A stretch of DNA of 64,000 nucleotides, taken from a virus. The notes under the pieces are model-generated. The model saw only the letters and a program-made list of their open reading frames with translations, searched no databases and was not told where the DNA came from. Positions within the stretch are counted from its first letter, which is position 1, and every line of letters begins with the position of its first letter. Below are positions 10,794-21,061 of the stretch, one piece after another. The position numbers and the translations under genes are program-made. The stretch covers positions 29,958 through 93,957 of the IMG/VR virus record IMGVR_UViG_3300002143_000153; one strand, given 5' to 3'.

Positions 10794-13700
10794 ATGAGTA
10801 AATGTTATAATAAAAATACCGCGGAGTATAAAGCTTTACAAACAGCATTTCCAAATGATGCTGCTGTAAATAACGTAATTTCACAATGGCAAAACCTAAC
10901 AAAACTGGATGAGTTTCCAACTGTTATACAAGCTAAAAAAATAATTAAGGATGGTAAAGTTGCATTTTCTTTAAAGCAAAGAAGTTTTGCTGAGTCTTTA
11001 CTAGGTAATTTAAGCCGTTTGAAAATGGCAAGTAAATCCAATAAGCATGGTGGGTATTACTATGTTAACAATACTCTGGAAAATCAAAGAGTATATGATA
11101 AAGATGCTTTAGAAAACAATAGAAAAAGAATAGTAAGATACCTTAGCATCAATAATATTCCTGAAGGTACTGTTACTTTAGCAAAAACAAAAAGATCTTA
11201 TAGGGTAACTATAAATGAAGATATGTTTACTGCTAAAGATATATTACCTAAAACTAGAAATAATACAGGCACACATACCACCGATGTTTTAAGTCACTTA
11301 AAAAGAATATTTCCAGATTTAAGTATATACATACCATCAGTAGAAAAAGCTGAAGCTTATTATAATAGTTTAGATCCATCTGTAAAAAGCGGAGTTCCTT
11401 TTTCTGAAGTTAAATCTTTTTATTATGATGGTAATGTAATTCTTATAAAAGGACGTGTTGATAATGAAACAGCAATTGAAGAAGTACTGCATGCATTTAC
11501 AGATACTTTAGCTTATGTAAAGCCTGATTTATTTAAAAGTCTTTTGGAAGAAGCTAAAAAAACATTTCCTGTATTAAGTCAAGAGATAGAAGATGCTTAT
11601 ACTAAAAGAAGAAAGTTTACTCAAAAACAAAGAGATCTAGAGTTAGTAACACAAGCTTTAACAAGACACTTTGCTAAAGAGTATGAAACAGAACCTACTA
11701 AATCTTTTTTAGCAAGAGTTGCTGACATGCTTAAATGGTTTGCTAGTGTCATTAAAGACTTACATAAATTTATTACAGTCAATGGTATAATCAAATTAAA
11801 AGTTGAAGATATTAAATCAACAACTAAAATGTCTGATATTGCTAAATTATTAAATACTAGTGAAATACAATTTGAGTTAACTAAACCTAAACAGTCACAA
11901 GTAAGATATGCATTATCAGATGAGAAAGCTGAATACTTAAAAAGAATTCTTAAGCCTGCTAATCCAGTGCAAACTCAGATGGCTAATAAGTTATTAAGTG
12001 TTGTGCAAAATACAGATAGCGTTGAAGATTCTTATTCTGTAAGCAAAGCTAATTTAAATGAAGGTGATGATATTGTAATTTTAAATGAAGCTGATCATAC
12101 TTATTATAATCTTTTTGATCTAAAAAAAGAATATACTTCTGCTACAACAGCAATTAATGGTAAGATGAGTAATGTAGAACAAGACAATGTTAAACTCAAT
12201 CTTGAAATTGGAAATGATTTTGATAGCATTGCTGAAGGTATTGCAGCATGGAAAACTTTTGATGAAATAAAAGGTAGCATTAAAAAGTTAAGTGAAGAGC
12301 AAGCAGTGAAAGCTTACTCTGAACTATATGATTATATTAATAATTCAATAAGAAAACCGGGTGATATAATAATTCCTCAAGTTGTTGTGCATGATGATAA
12401 AACAGGTCTTGCTGGAACTATTGACTTTTTATTAATAACACCTCAAGGTAAATTAAAAATCATTGACATTAAAACAAGTAAATACAAGTACGCTACAACA
12501 GAAAATACTAAGTATGATGAACCTTGGGATATAAAGCCTGACTCTAGACTTTATCCTTATAATGTAAAACGTCTTTCAGCAAAACAAAAACATAATCTTC
12601 AAGTAAACTTGTATAGAAGAATGCTTGAAAATATGGGTTATGAAATTGAAGATTCTGATCAAGCTACAAGTACTTATCATATTTGGGTTGATATTACAGG
12701 TTCCAAAAAAGATCAAGTATGGGCTGGTAATTTTGAATTAGAACAACCTTATTTTCATCCCATTACAGAAAATGAATTTTATGTTAATGCACTTATACCT
12801 AAAAATGTAAATACCATTTCAAAGAATAAGATTGATAATGCACGTAAAGAGTCTGATGATTATCCATTAATGAATGATGAAGATTTTGCTGATATAAGTT
12901 CTGATATGGGTATGACAGATGATGCTGGTGGTATTGAATTTGAACTTCTATTTCAAGGATTAGAAAATTACAGAACAAAGTTAATTCAAAGAATTGAAGT
13001 TTTAAAAACGGTAAAAGGAGCCATATTCACAGACCTAAGTAAAGAACAAACAATTAAAAGATTAAACCTAGCTATAACAAATGTTACACTAGCTTTAACT
13101 TCAGGTAATGGTCAAAAAGCTTCTGATATATATACAAAGTTTCTTACAGATTCAATAAGGGAAGTAGAAACTTTAGAAAAATATTTGATAGATGAAAATA
13201 ATATAGCTAACTCTGATTACATTTCAAAAGCTAGAAACGCTAAATCATTTGCAGAATCTTTTGAAGGTTTGACAAGTATTTCTTCTACTTATGGTAATCT
13301 TAATTCAACACAAACTAAATTAAAAGATAATTTAATTAATAGTTTAAATAGACTTGCTGGGTCTACAATAAATCAAAGAATAAGTATTGCTGATAAAGCT
13401 ATATTAAAGCATGTTCAAAAACTAACAAAAGACACAAGTACAAAAGAGATGTCAGATGAAGAATTTGAATTGTTATTTAAAGAAGCTGAAAAAATAACAG
13501 GAGCAACATTAAATTTTACAGATATAACTACATCTAGTGATACTCTTTTAGCTGTAATGAAAAAAATATGGCATCAAAAAAGAGAAGAAGCTTTAGATAA
13601 AATTGGTGAAAGAGAGCAAGCAATTGTAGCTGCAGGGTCTTATCTTAGAAAACTTTCTCCTGGATCAACAGATAAAGAAGTTTTTGAATTTATAATTGAA

Positions 13701-16520
13701 ACAGATGATAAAGGAAATCACACAGGTCGTTATGTTGTTGAAATAGGTGAGCAATATTGGAATATATATGATGAACTTGAAAAACAAATAAATGATACAG
13801 ATGGCACAAGATTACAGTATAGAGAAATACTTGATTTAGAAAATGCAAATCCTAAAGATATAGAATTCAATAAAGATTTATATCATAAGAAAAAAGCTTG
13901 GAATAAGTTTTTAAATCCTGAAACTAGAAATGGTTCTGATTATTCAGATGGTGATTATCATTACTATACTGAAGAATTTAAAACAATAAGATCTGAATAT
14001 AAAGAATTTATACCCGTTGGTGAAAATGGTTATTGGCAATTTAAAAGCAACATTTCAGCAGATGAACAATCTTATTATAATTTAACGTACACAAATGCGG
14101 TTGAATACTATAAATCTCAAAATATTGAGGATATACCTACAGGTATGGTTATTAAAACTTTTGGTAATTTTCCTTTAAAGAAATATATAAAGATAAGAGA
14201 CTTCAGCAGTGCTGGTAAAGACATGCGTAGTACTAAGTATAAAACTATTATGGATGCTGCTTCTGGGGATGCTTTAGGGCAAGCCAGAAAATCTTTTTAT
14301 ATGGTTGTAAAGAAGTATTATGAGGATGGTATGCTAAAACAAATTCCTGAGAACGTTAGAGATTATATGTTAGGTAAAACACCTAGAATACAAGCTAATC
14401 TTGCAAATCAACTTGCTAAAAGTCCTGCTCCAGTAACTAGTTTTTTAGCTAGAACTAAGGAAAATATAAAAGATTTCTTTACAGAAACAACACGTTTAAG
14501 TAGAGTTAACGTAGATGAAAAAGGTGAAATTGTAGATTCATTACCAATTATGTTTGTTGGTACACTAAAAGATGATGAATCAATAAAAAAACTTCAAGAT
14601 GAAATTGAAGAGCTTAAACAAAAATATGCTAACTCTGAAATAACTTCTACCTTTTATGATATAAAAATAAAAGAACTACAATCTAAAGAAATAAGTTTAA
14701 GAAGTAAACCAAGAGCTGAAGAGTTAAGTTGGGATGTTGTTTCAACGTTACTTACATTTAGTGTAATGGCTCAGACATATGAGACAATGTCATCAATAGA
14801 AGATACACTATTATCTTTTGTTAAAGTTATAGAAGATAGAAAGTATAAAGAACCCTCTTCTTCTAAAGCAAAAAAAATGATATCTGCAAAATTTTCTAGT
14901 ACATTCAATAGAAAAGGTGGTGATGTAGAAGCTTTAGCAGAAGGTAGAGATTCTAATAATGCTAAACACGCAAGAGCATTTATGAATATGGTATTCTATG
15001 ATAATGCTGAAGTTACTAAAGGTATGGCTGAAAAAGCTGTAGATAAAGTTATACAATACAGTTCATTAGCTTATGTAGGCTTTAACGTTTTTGGTAACTT
15101 TAATAACTATGTTTTAGGTAGAATAAATAATGGTATAGAAAGCATGGGTCAAAGATTTGTTTCTAGAGAAGCTTATGTAAGAGCGTCTAAAGAATTTAAT
15201 AAAAGAGCTATTGCCGATCTAATTCATAGAACATCATACCTAGCCATCAAAAAAACAACTGGTGCAAAATATGATCCTTATAAAGCAATAAGTAAATATG
15301 AAGCTTTTGTTGACTTATATAGAATGATGGATCAAAAGTCTGATCTTAGAGAAGTTGGTAGAAATTATGATGAAAAAAGTTTTTATCAAAAGTATGTTGC
15401 AGGCATAGGTTATATATTCCAAGATGCAGCTGAGTATAATGTTCAGACTAAAATGGGTATGGCTATAGTAATGGATACATATATACTTAATGAATCAACC
15501 GGGCAAATTTTAAGTTTGTACGATGCATTTGATTTTAATGGTGAACAAGAATTACAACTTAAAGAAGGGTTTACTAAAATGGTAAAACCTAAAAAAGATA
15601 TACCAACATTTAAAACAATGCTTCAAGGGAATGTTTATCAAAAAGATGCTTCTGGTAATTTAATTTATGATATACAAGGTGACTATAATGAAAAGTTTAG
15701 ATATGATCTTAGGATGAAAATTCGTGAGGTTAATAAACAAATCCATGGTAACTATGCTTATGAAGATAGAATGGTTATTCAAGTTCATACTTGGGGTAAA
15801 CTACTAGCTCAATTTCATAAATGGGTTGTTCCTGCAATTAGGGCTAGATTTCAAAAAAAGTATTTTGATGAAAATTTAGGCTGGTTGGAAGGACGTTATA
15901 ACTCTTATGCTAACTTTATGGTTTATTTGTTTAAGAATATTGCAAAAACAAAAGATACTGAAAAAAGCATAATAGAAAACTGGATGATAGATACAGGTTT
16001 TAAAAATAATAATTCTCAGAAAGATGAACAGTTTATAAATGCTGCTTTAAATGTACATAGAACAAATGCGGAACTTGCAATTTTAATAGCTACTATAATA
16101 ACTCTAAATTTATTAAAAGGTATATGGGCTGATGATGATGATGATGAAACAGTTAAAAGACTTAAAAATTTATCATTGTATCAATTAAGTAGAGTAAGAT
16201 CTGAGATGCAATTATTTTTACCTTTACTTGGTGTATCAGATGCCTTACAGTTTTTTGAAAGTCCTTTTGCAACAACTAAAGTTTTAGGCGAATTTGGTGA
16301 TGTAATGGATAAATCTTGGGATTTAATGGCTGGTGGTGCAAGATATTATATTACAGGTAATGATGAAGATTGGTATGGGAATAAAAATGTTTATTACCAA
16401 AGAGGTAGAAGAGCTGGTCAAAAGAAAATTACCAAAGAAATAATTGATTTAGGACCAGGATTGTTAGTTTGGAAGAAATGGGATGATGCTATTCAGAATA
16501 ACACTTTTTATATTGATTAA
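10794..16520 (+). CDS. Giant crAss-like cargo/ejection protein with PD-(D/E)XK domain
   Basis: 1908 residues. Near residues 225-240 EEVLHAF looks like a decayed version of the HEAFH zincin site of the neighbouring polymerase. Residues about 433-600 form a PD-(D/E)XK nuclease domain: an N-terminal DHTYY...TSATTAI, GTIDFLLI with the Asp near 543, IIDIKTSK near 557, then a Gln helix (LQVNLYRRM). The middle is long, helical and lysine-rich. Near residues 1758-1780 a hydrophobic helix (AILIATIITLNLLKGI) is followed by an Asp cluster, a possible membrane segment. In crAss-like phages giant proteins beside the RNA polymerase are virion cargo. The gene ends 11 bp before a strong terminator. Confidence 0.6.
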   Translation: MSKCYNKNTAEYKALQTAFPNDAAVNNVISQWQNLTKLDEFPTVIQAKKIIKDGKVAFSLKQRSFAESLLGNLSRLKMASKSNKHGGYYYVNNTLENQRVYDKDALENNRKRIVRYLSINNIPEGTVTLAKTKRSYRVTINEDMFTAKDILPKTRNNTGTHTTDVLSHLKRIFPDLSIYIPSVEKAEAYYNSLDPSVKSGVPFSEVKSFYYDGNVILIKGRVDNETAIEEVLHAFTDTLAYVKPDLFKSLLEEAKKTFPVLSQEIEDAYTKRRKFTQKQRDLELVTQALTRHFAKEYETEPTKSFLARVADMLKWFASVIKDLHKFITVNGIIKLKVEDIKSTTKMSDIAKLLNTSEIQFELTKPKQSQVRYALSDEKAEYLKRILKPANPVQTQMANKLLSVVQNTDSVEDSYSVSKANLNEGDDIVILNEADHTYYNLFDLKKEYTSATTAINGKMSNVEQDNVKLNLEIGNDFDSIAEGIAAWKTFDEIKGSIKKLSEEQAVKAYSELYDYINNSIRKPGDIIIPQVVVHDDKTGLAGTIDFLLITPQGKLKIIDIKTSKYKYATTENTKYDEPWDIKPDSRLYPYNVKRLSAKQKHNLQVNLYRRMLENMGYEIEDSDQATSTYHIWVDITGSKKDQVWAGNFELEQPYFHPITENEFYVNALIPKNVNTISKNKIDNARKESDDYPLMNDEDFADISSDMGMTDDAGGIEFELLFQGLENYRTKLIQRIEVLKTVKGAIFTDLSKEQTIKRLNLAITNVTLALTSGNGQKASDIYTKFLTDSIREVETLEKYLIDENNIANSDYISKARNAKSFAESFEGLTSISSTYGNLNSTQTKLKDNLINSLNRLAGSTINQRISIADKAILKHVQKLTKDTSTKEMSDEEFELLFKEAEKITGATLNFTDITTSSDTLLAVMKKIWHQKREEALDKIGEREQAIVAAGSYLRKLSPGSTDKEVFEFIIETDDKGNHTGRYVVEIGEQYWNIYDELEKQINDTDGTRLQYREILDLENANPKDIEFNKDLYHKKKAWNKFLNPETRNGSDYSDGDYHYYTEEFKTIRSEYKEFIPVGENGYWQFKSNISADEQSYYNLTYTNAVEYYKSQNIEDIPTGMVIKTFGNFPLKKYIKIRDFSSAGKDMRSTKYKTIMDAASGDALGQARKSFYMVVKKYYEDGMLKQIPENVRDYMLGKTPRIQANLANQLAKSPAPVTSFLARTKENIKDFFTETTRLSRVNVDEKGEIVDSLPIMFVGTLKDDESIKKLQDEIEELKQKYANSEITSTFYDIKIKELQSKEISLRSKPRAEELSWDVVSTLLTFSVMAQTYETMSSIEDTLLSFVKVIEDRKYKEPSSSKAKKMISAKFSSTFNRKGGDVEALAEGRDSNNAKHARAFMNMVFYDNAEVTKGMAEKAVDKVIQYSSLAYVGFNVFGNFNNYVLGRINNGIESMGQRFVSREAYVRASKEFNKRAIADLIHRTSYLAIKKTTGAKYDPYKAISKYEAFVDLYRMMDQKSDLREVGRNYDEKSFYQKYVAGIGYIFQDAAEYNVQTKMGMAIVMDTYILNESTGQILSLYDAFDFNGEQELQLKEGFTKMVKPKKDIPTFKTMLQGNVYQKDASGNLIYDIQGDYNEKFRYDLRMKIREVNKQIHGNYAYEDRMVIQVHTWGKLLAQFHKWVVPAIRARFQKKYFDENLGWLEGRYNSYANFMVYLFKNIAKTKDTEKSIIENWMIDTGFKNNNSQKDEQFINAALNVHRTNAELAILIATIITLNLLKGIWADDDDDETVKRLKNLSLYQLSRVRSEMQLFLPLLGVSDALQFFESPFATTKVLGEFGDVMDKSWDLMAGGARYYITGNDEDWYGNKNVYYQRGRRAGQKKITKEIIDLGPGLLVWKKWDDAIQNNTFYID

Positions 16521-16530
16521 ATAATAGAAA

Positions 16531-16560
16531 AGGGAGACTTAAAAAATCTCCCTTTTTTTT
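16531..16560 (+). terminator. Bidirectional intrinsic terminator after the cargo operon
   Basis: AGGGAGA (16531-16537) pairs with TCTCCCT (16547-16553), followed by an 8-T run on + and preceded by an A-run that serves the - strand. It lies between convergent operons. Confidence 0.9.
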
Positions 16561-17134
16561 ATTTGCCAATTTTCCAATACAACCCACCAGATAGGACAGG
16601 TTGTAATTCTTGATTAATACCTATACCGAGGCCGTACAGATGTTTCTTTTTGTTTTTGTACATTACTTGACCTCCAATGTAATTTAATTGCTTAGAAGAG
16701 CCCTGAAGACCTAATCCTATATACAATTCATTATTATTAACATAAACTGTATTTGTTATTCTGGTTGTAGGATAAATCAACTCATATCTAATAGAACGTG
16801 AACTAATTTTATTCTGAGATATTGAATCTCTAATTGTTAGATTTAAGCTATCTAATTTTTGTATATCTTCATATACATATGTACTAAAGTAATCATTCAA
16901 CACATATACTGTGTCTATAACAAGAGTGCTATCATATTGTTTTTGAATCACATTAATGTACTTTGGTTTGTAACGGGTTACTTCTTTTACAATAGTATCA
17001 TAAGTAACTTCAATTTTAGTAATTGTAATTGGTCCAGCAGGTATAGATTCTTTATTACAATTTCTCATTAAAATAATGGCAACTACTAATACTATAATTA
17101 GTATTGACTGAATATTACTAAAATACTTTTTCAT
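16559..17134 (-). CDS. Spanin-like protein: N-terminal membrane anchor, beta-rich C-terminus
   Basis: 191 residues. Residues 10-23 are a hydrophobic segment (SILIIVLVVAIILM) followed by RNCNKE. The middle is rich in Thr/Val/Tyr strands and the last 60 residues have alternating Gly/aromatic patterns (YIGLGLQG, YGLGIGINQ, GGLYWKIG) like an outer-membrane barrel hairpin. An inner-membrane anchor with an outer-membrane-like end is the layout of a single-protein spanin, which would fit the holin-like gene nearby. No lipobox. I know similar proteins in Bacteroidetes phages but no experimentally fixed function. Confidence 0.5.
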   Translation of the reverse strand: MKKYFSNIQSILIIVLVVAIILMRNCNKESIPAGPITITKIEVTYDTIVKEVTRYKPKYINVIQKQYDSTLVIDTVYVLNDYFSTYVYEDIQKLDSLNLTIRDSISQNKISSRSIRYELIYPTTRITNTVYVNNNELYIGLGLQGSSKQLNYIGGQVMYKNKKKHLYGLGIGINQELQPVLSGGLYWKIGK

Positions 17135-17986
17135 TTAGAACCAGTTTTTTGGATTAGCTTTCTTACCAGCTTTTTTTAAAGCATCTGCTGCATCTTGTAA
17201 TCTTAAAGCTTCTGCGGCATTGTCTGCTTGTTTTTTTGTTTCTGCAGCTGTATCGTCCAATACTTTTTGTGCTGCTTTAGCATTTTCTTCTAATCTAAGT
17301 TTTTCTGCAGTTTCTTCTGCTAGTTTCTGAGCTGCTTCTTGTGCTGGTTTAGTATCTACACTTACTGAAAGGTCTACATCAACTCCAACTAAGAGGGCAA
17401 GTTTACCATCAACTCCAACGGTTGCAACACCATCATCCATTGTTGCACCACCACCAACACTACCGCCAGCTTGTACTCCAACTGATACACCTGCGCCTGC
17501 TTCTGCACCATTTCCACTTTCATCATATGTTCCAGTTGATGCACCTACACCTACCGATGCTCCAGCTACTGCTCCCGCGTGTCCTTCTGCTCCATCCATT
17601 CCAACTTGTCCACCAACGGATACTCCAGCATTTGCTTGTGCTCCGGCATGAACTTCGGTTGTGTTTGTTACACCACCATATTCTACTGAGTTAGATACTC
17701 CAACTTCCACTGATGTTCCAACTTCTGCTCCGGCTTCTACTTTAGCATTTCTACCATCAAAGCCTGCTTCTGCTCCTGCTTCGGCATGAACTTCTGCTTC
17801 AGCATGCGCTTCTTGAGAGATAGTTACATCTCCAACTTTGTTAGTGTTTTCTACACCTGCGTGTACTTCTACATTAGCTTCAGCTCCTGCTGCTACTGAT
17901 GTATCTGTAATTTCAGTTCCAGCACTTGCGTTTGCAGATGCTCCTAGGTTTTCATTACCTACTGTTTTATTTACTTCTTCTGACAT
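17135..17986 (-). CDS. Ala/Gly-rich repeat protein, possible fibrous virion or surface protein
   Basis: 283 residues with irregular repeats of about 10-12 residues, for example AEAGAGVSVGVQAGGSV and AEVHAEAGAEAG, over residues 10-200. A charged helical tail follows (ETAEKLRLEENAKAAQK, predicted coiled coil) and ends KKANPKNWF. The repeats resemble beta-solenoid or glycine-rich fibrous proteins. The gene is clearly richer in GC and in Ala/Gly codons than its surroundings. It sits between the spanin-like and holin-like genes and starts two bases after the holin-like gene stop on the - strand. Function unknown. Confidence 0.65.
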   Translation of the reverse strand: MSEEVNKTVGNENLGASANASAGTEITDTSVAAGAEANVEVHAGVENTNKVGDVTISQEAHAEAEVHAEAGAEAGFDGRNAKVEAGAEVGTSVEVGVSNSVEYGGVTNTTEVHAGAQANAGVSVGGQVGMDGAEGHAGAVAGASVGVGASTGTYDESGNGAEAGAGVSVGVQAGGSVGGGATMDDGVATVGVDGKLALLVGVDVDLSVSVDTKPAQEAAQKLAEETAEKLRLEENAKAAQKVLDDTAAETKKQADNAAEALRLQDAADALKKAGKKANPKNWF

Positions 17987-17988
17987 AA

Positions 17989-18237
17989 TTATTTATTTGT
18001 TTTAAGTTCTAAAATTCTTTCAATATACAAGTTTTTCTGTTCTTCATATAATTTTTCTATTAATAGTTCTTGTTTTGCTTCAATATTTTCATGTCTAATG
18101 ATTCTTTCTCTGAACATTTTATTTTGAAAATATATAACACCAAGCATTAAAACTATTGTAAAAGATTGCTCTTTTAATTTAGACAAAAATACTTCTAAAA
18201 AACTTGAAGGTATAGCATTTGATTCTTGTTCTTTCAC
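17989..18237 (-). CDS. Holin-like small membrane protein (GTG start)
   Basis: 82 residues beginning with GTG. Residues 26-38 (FTIVLMLGVIYFQ) are a single hydrophobic segment, followed by a long charged coiled coil (ENIEAKQELLIEKLYEEQKNLYIERI). One N-terminal membrane helix plus a coiled coil is the shape of BhlA/UviB-type phage holins. Neighbouring spanin-like and repeat proteins suit a lysis cluster. The GTG start is unusual here; the next in-frame Met (residue 31) would cut the membrane helix, so GTG is preferred. Confidence 0.55.
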   Translation of the reverse strand: MKEQESNAIPSSFLEVFLSKLKEQSFTIVLMLGVIYFQNKMFRERIIRHENIEAKQELLIEKLYEEQKNLYIERILELKTNK

Positions 18238-18266
18238 ACTATTAATATACGAATAATTAATTAAAC

Positions 18267-18295
18267 AAAAAAGGTTGATCCTTAGACCAACCTTT
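18267..18295 (-). terminator. Terminator-like hairpin after nrdA
   Basis: AAAGGTTG (18270-18277) pairs with CAACCTTT (18288-18295); on the - strand it is followed by a U-tract. It separates the ribonucleotide reductase genes from the holin-like gene, whose GTG lies 29 nt further on. Confidence 0.8.
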
Positions 18296-18343
18296 GATGC
18301 ATAAATCTATCATTAATCACAAAAAATAGCTTTAATGTATGAA

Positions 18344-19969
18344 TTAACCCTCACAACTTGCACATTCAAGTATGTTTCTTGAGAATGCTTGAGCTGAACT
18401 TACACTAAATTGATAGTATAAAGTTTTTACTCCTGATTCATGGGCAAACAAATATAATTGATTAATATCTTTTGCTGGAACACTAGGATGAATCATTAAG
18501 TTTAATGACTGTGATTGATCAATAAACTTCTGTCTTTGTCCTGCTTGAATAATAATCTCTTTAGGACTAATTTCAATAAATGATTTAAATACTGCTTTAG
18601 TAGGAAAATCAAGGTGTTGTACAGACCCATCTTTCTTTAAAATACTATCCCAGGTTTTATCATTATTTAAACCATATTTATCTAATTCAGATTCTAAGAA
18701 AGGATTTTTGTATACAGTTTTAGACTTGGCTAAATCTTTTACAAAATAATTAGATTTAATAGGTTCAATACCCATGGATACTTGACCATGTATAAATGAC
18801 GAAGATTTAGTTGGAGCAATAGCAACCAACGTAGTATTAGCGTAACCATTTCTTATAGATTTTACATTACCAATTTCACAGAGTTCTCTTGAGGCTGCCT
18901 CAGATTTATCTTTAATTGTTTTAAATATTTGTGTGTTTAATAATTTAGCTTCCATTGACTCAAACTCAATGAGTTCGGATTGTAAATATGAATGCCATCC
19001 AAGTACACCTAAACCAATTGCTCTATGTTCTTTTGCAAAATTATATGCTCTAGCCATTCCGGGCATTGTTTTAGATTTAGTAATAAATTCATCTATAACA
19101 GCATTCAAAAATAACGTATAAGTTTCAATAGCATCTGTTTTAACAAGCTCATCCCAATGTAAAAGATTGATGGATCCTAAACAACAAACAAATGAATTAA
19201 ATGAATCAGTTGGTAATTGAATTTCAGAACATAAATTAGATGCAGTGATCTCAAGACCTAGTTCTTTATAAGGTGAATTGTTATTTGTGTTGTCCTTAAA
19301 CATAATATAAGGAAAACCAAATTCATTACGTCTTTGAATAACTTTAGCCCAGATTTTACGTTTATCAGCATCTCCTGCTTTCATTTCAGCAATCCAAGCA
19401 TCGGTAACAGTAACTCCGTACTGTAGGTTTTGAATTGGATTACCCTCAGTTCCCATATCTAAGAACTCTAAAATATCATTGTGTTCTACTGGTAACCATG
19501 CAGCGCATGCTCCACGTCTTGCTTCTGATTGTTTACATACATCCACAACTGTATCATAAATTCTAGCATAATGTACGGGACCATCTGCAGTTCCTCCAGT
19601 TGTTATTGCTGTACCTCTTGATCTAATATTTCCTAAGTATACAGAAGTTCCTCCTCCATACTTAGACATCATACCAATTTCACGGCCTGCGTTTAATATG
19701 CTATCTAGATTATCATCTACGTTACTTCCGTAGCAACTTATAGGTAAACCTTTTTGTTTACCAAAGTTAATCCATACAGGGGTAGATAAACTATAAAAAC
19801 CTCTAGCCATATAGTCTTCAAACTTTTTAGCAAAACCATTAACCTTAAGATACTTTTCAGCTATTACTGCAATATCATGTATACGTTGTTCAGGGCTCTC
19901 ATTAATGTAACCTCTTGATAAAAATGTGCGGCTATCTTCATTAAGCCAATAATACTTTTTTCTTTCCAT
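18344..19969 (-). CDS. nrdA: Ribonucleoside-diphosphate reductase, class I large subunit (short form)
   Basis: Reduces ribonucleotides to deoxyribonucleotides for phage DNA synthesis. Counting from the ATG at 19969 (541 residues), the signature NLCSE gives Asn245, Cys247 and Glu249; Cys79 in SCYG is the redox partner; YYQF near the C-terminus holds the radical-transfer tyrosine pair; the tail ECASCEG carries the redox cysteines. At about 541 residues it lacks the N-terminal ATP-cone domain of the roughly 750-residue bacterial enzyme. An upstream ATG at 19987 would overlap nrdB; the ATG at 19969 follows the nrdB stop by a few bases and starts MERKKYYW, so I prefer it. Operon with nrdB. Confidence 0.9.
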   Translation of the reverse strand: MERKKYYWLNEDSRTFLSRGYINESPEQRIHDIAVIAEKYLKVNGFAKKFEDYMARGFYSLSTPVWINFGKQKGLPISCYGSNVDDNLDSILNAGREIGMMSKYGGGTSVYLGNIRSRGTAITTGGTADGPVHYARIYDTVVDVCKQSEARRGACAAWLPVEHNDILEFLDMGTEGNPIQNLQYGVTVTDAWIAEMKAGDADKRKIWAKVIQRRNEFGFPYIMFKDNTNNNSPYKELGLEITASNLCSEIQLPTDSFNSFVCCLGSINLLHWDELVKTDAIETYTLFLNAVIDEFITKSKTMPGMARAYNFAKEHRAIGLGVLGWHSYLQSELIEFESMEAKLLNTQIFKTIKDKSEAASRELCEIGNVKSIRNGYANTTLVAIAPTKSSSFIHGQVSMGIEPIKSNYFVKDLAKSKTVYKNPFLESELDKYGLNNDKTWDSILKKDGSVQHLDFPTKAVFKSFIEISPKEIIIQAGQRQKFIDQSQSLNLMIHPSVPAKDINQLYLFAHESGVKTLYYQFSVSSAQAFSRNILECASCEG

Positions 19970-19973
19970 AATT

Positions 19974-20954
19974 TTAAAATAAGTCATCAGCTGTTATAGC
20001 TTTTGATTTTTTGTTGTAATCTATTTGTTTTTTGTAAAAGAAGTCTCCTTCTTTAGTTGCTGTAATTTCTACATCAAACCATTTAGTTGATGCTAATAAT
20101 ACAGGGTCTGGTGTGAATATAGGATTCATTCCAATTTTCATTAATGAATTATTAAATCTGTTTTGAATAAATTGCTTAATAGTTTCCAAAGATAGAAACT
20201 CTAATTCACCTTTTTCAAATATCCAATCTAGTATTCCACACTCTGCAACATAAGCTTTTTTGCATGCTGAATAAACCAACTCTTCAAATTCTTCATCAAA
20301 CCACTCAGGGTTTTCTTCTTTGATTATATTAATTATTTCAACACCAAAGTTACCATGGATATCTTCTTCTTTACTTGTTGCTTCAACTACATTAGAGATT
20401 CCTTTAAATAAGTTCTTCTCCTTGTTAAAAGACATCATAATTAAGAATTGGCTAAATAAACTAACATGCTCTATAAACAAAGAGAATAGTAGTACAGACT
20501 TAGTATACATTTTATTGTCTTTACTACGAGAGCCATCTAAGTACTTTTTTAAGTACTTAATCCTGTCTTTAATAGCCGGGATTTCTACTACAGTTCTAAA
20601 CTCTTCTTCTAGCCCAAGGATTCTTAAAAGTCTAGCATAAGCATCTTTGTGTCTTACCTCAGATTCTGCAAAGGTCATTCCTACATCACCTACTTCTGTG
20701 ATTGGCATTCTCTTATAAAGATCAGCCCAAAATGTTTTAACATTAACTTCTATTTGCGCAATTGCAAGCATTGTTTTTTTAATTACTTCACGCTCTTGAT
20801 CATTAACTTTAACCTTATAATCATCAATGTCTGTTGTAAAATTGTATTCAGTATCTATCCAATATGAATGTCTAATAGCGTCTTTGTATTCTAGTAGTGA
20901 TGGGTATTCATAAGGTAGAATATTTTCCCTAGGCATAAAAATGTTTTTTGTCAT
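19974..20954 (-). CDS. nrdB: Ribonucleoside-diphosphate reductase, class I small (radical) subunit
   Basis: 326 residues, ferritin-like fold. The iron ligands are visible: Glu69, Glu99-x-x-His102 (SEVRHKDAY), Glu162, Glu197-x-x-His200 (EEDIHGNFG). Tyr106 sits four residues after His102, matching the radical Tyr122 of the E. coli enzyme, so a canonical tyrosyl-radical class Ia/b enzyme is expected. It precedes nrdA on the same strand. A hairpin with U-tract lies 27 nt upstream of its ATG. Confidence 0.93.
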   Translation of the reverse strand: MTKNIFMPRENILPYEYPSLLEYKDAIRHSYWIDTEYNFTTDIDDYKVKVNDQEREVIKKTMLAIAQIEVNVKTFWADLYKRMPITEVGDVGMTFAESEVRHKDAYARLLRILGLEEEFRTVVEIPAIKDRIKYLKKYLDGSRSKDNKMYTKSVLLFSLFIEHVSLFSQFLIMMSFNKEKNLFKGISNVVEATSKEEDIHGNFGVEIINIIKEENPEWFDEEFEELVYSACKKAYVAECGILDWIFEKGELEFLSLETIKQFIQNRFNNSLMKIGMNPIFTPDPVLLASTKWFDVEITATKEGDFFYKKQIDYNKKSKAITADDLF

Positions 20955-20981
20955 AAGTGTTTAATTATTAATTGGTTGTAG

Positions 20982-21025
20982 AAAAAAATAGCTATAAAGC
21001 AAGTTGAGTAACAAGCTTTATAGCT
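20982..21025 (-). terminator. Terminator-like hairpin upstream of nrdB
   Basis: Perfect 11-bp stem: AGCTATAAAGC (20990-21000) with GCTTTATAGCT (21015-21025). On the - strand it is followed by UAUUUUUUU. It could end transcripts from the gene at 21272 or act as a leader control element for nrdB. Confidence 0.75.
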
Positions 21026-21061
21026 AATAGTGTATAGTCAATTTACAAAAAATTGAACAGT

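Noticed and set aside
17422-17694. Open frame on + through the Ala/Gly-rich gene, rich in His and Leu
   Set aside because: It mirrors the repeat codons of the real - strand gene and has no start context or neighbours.
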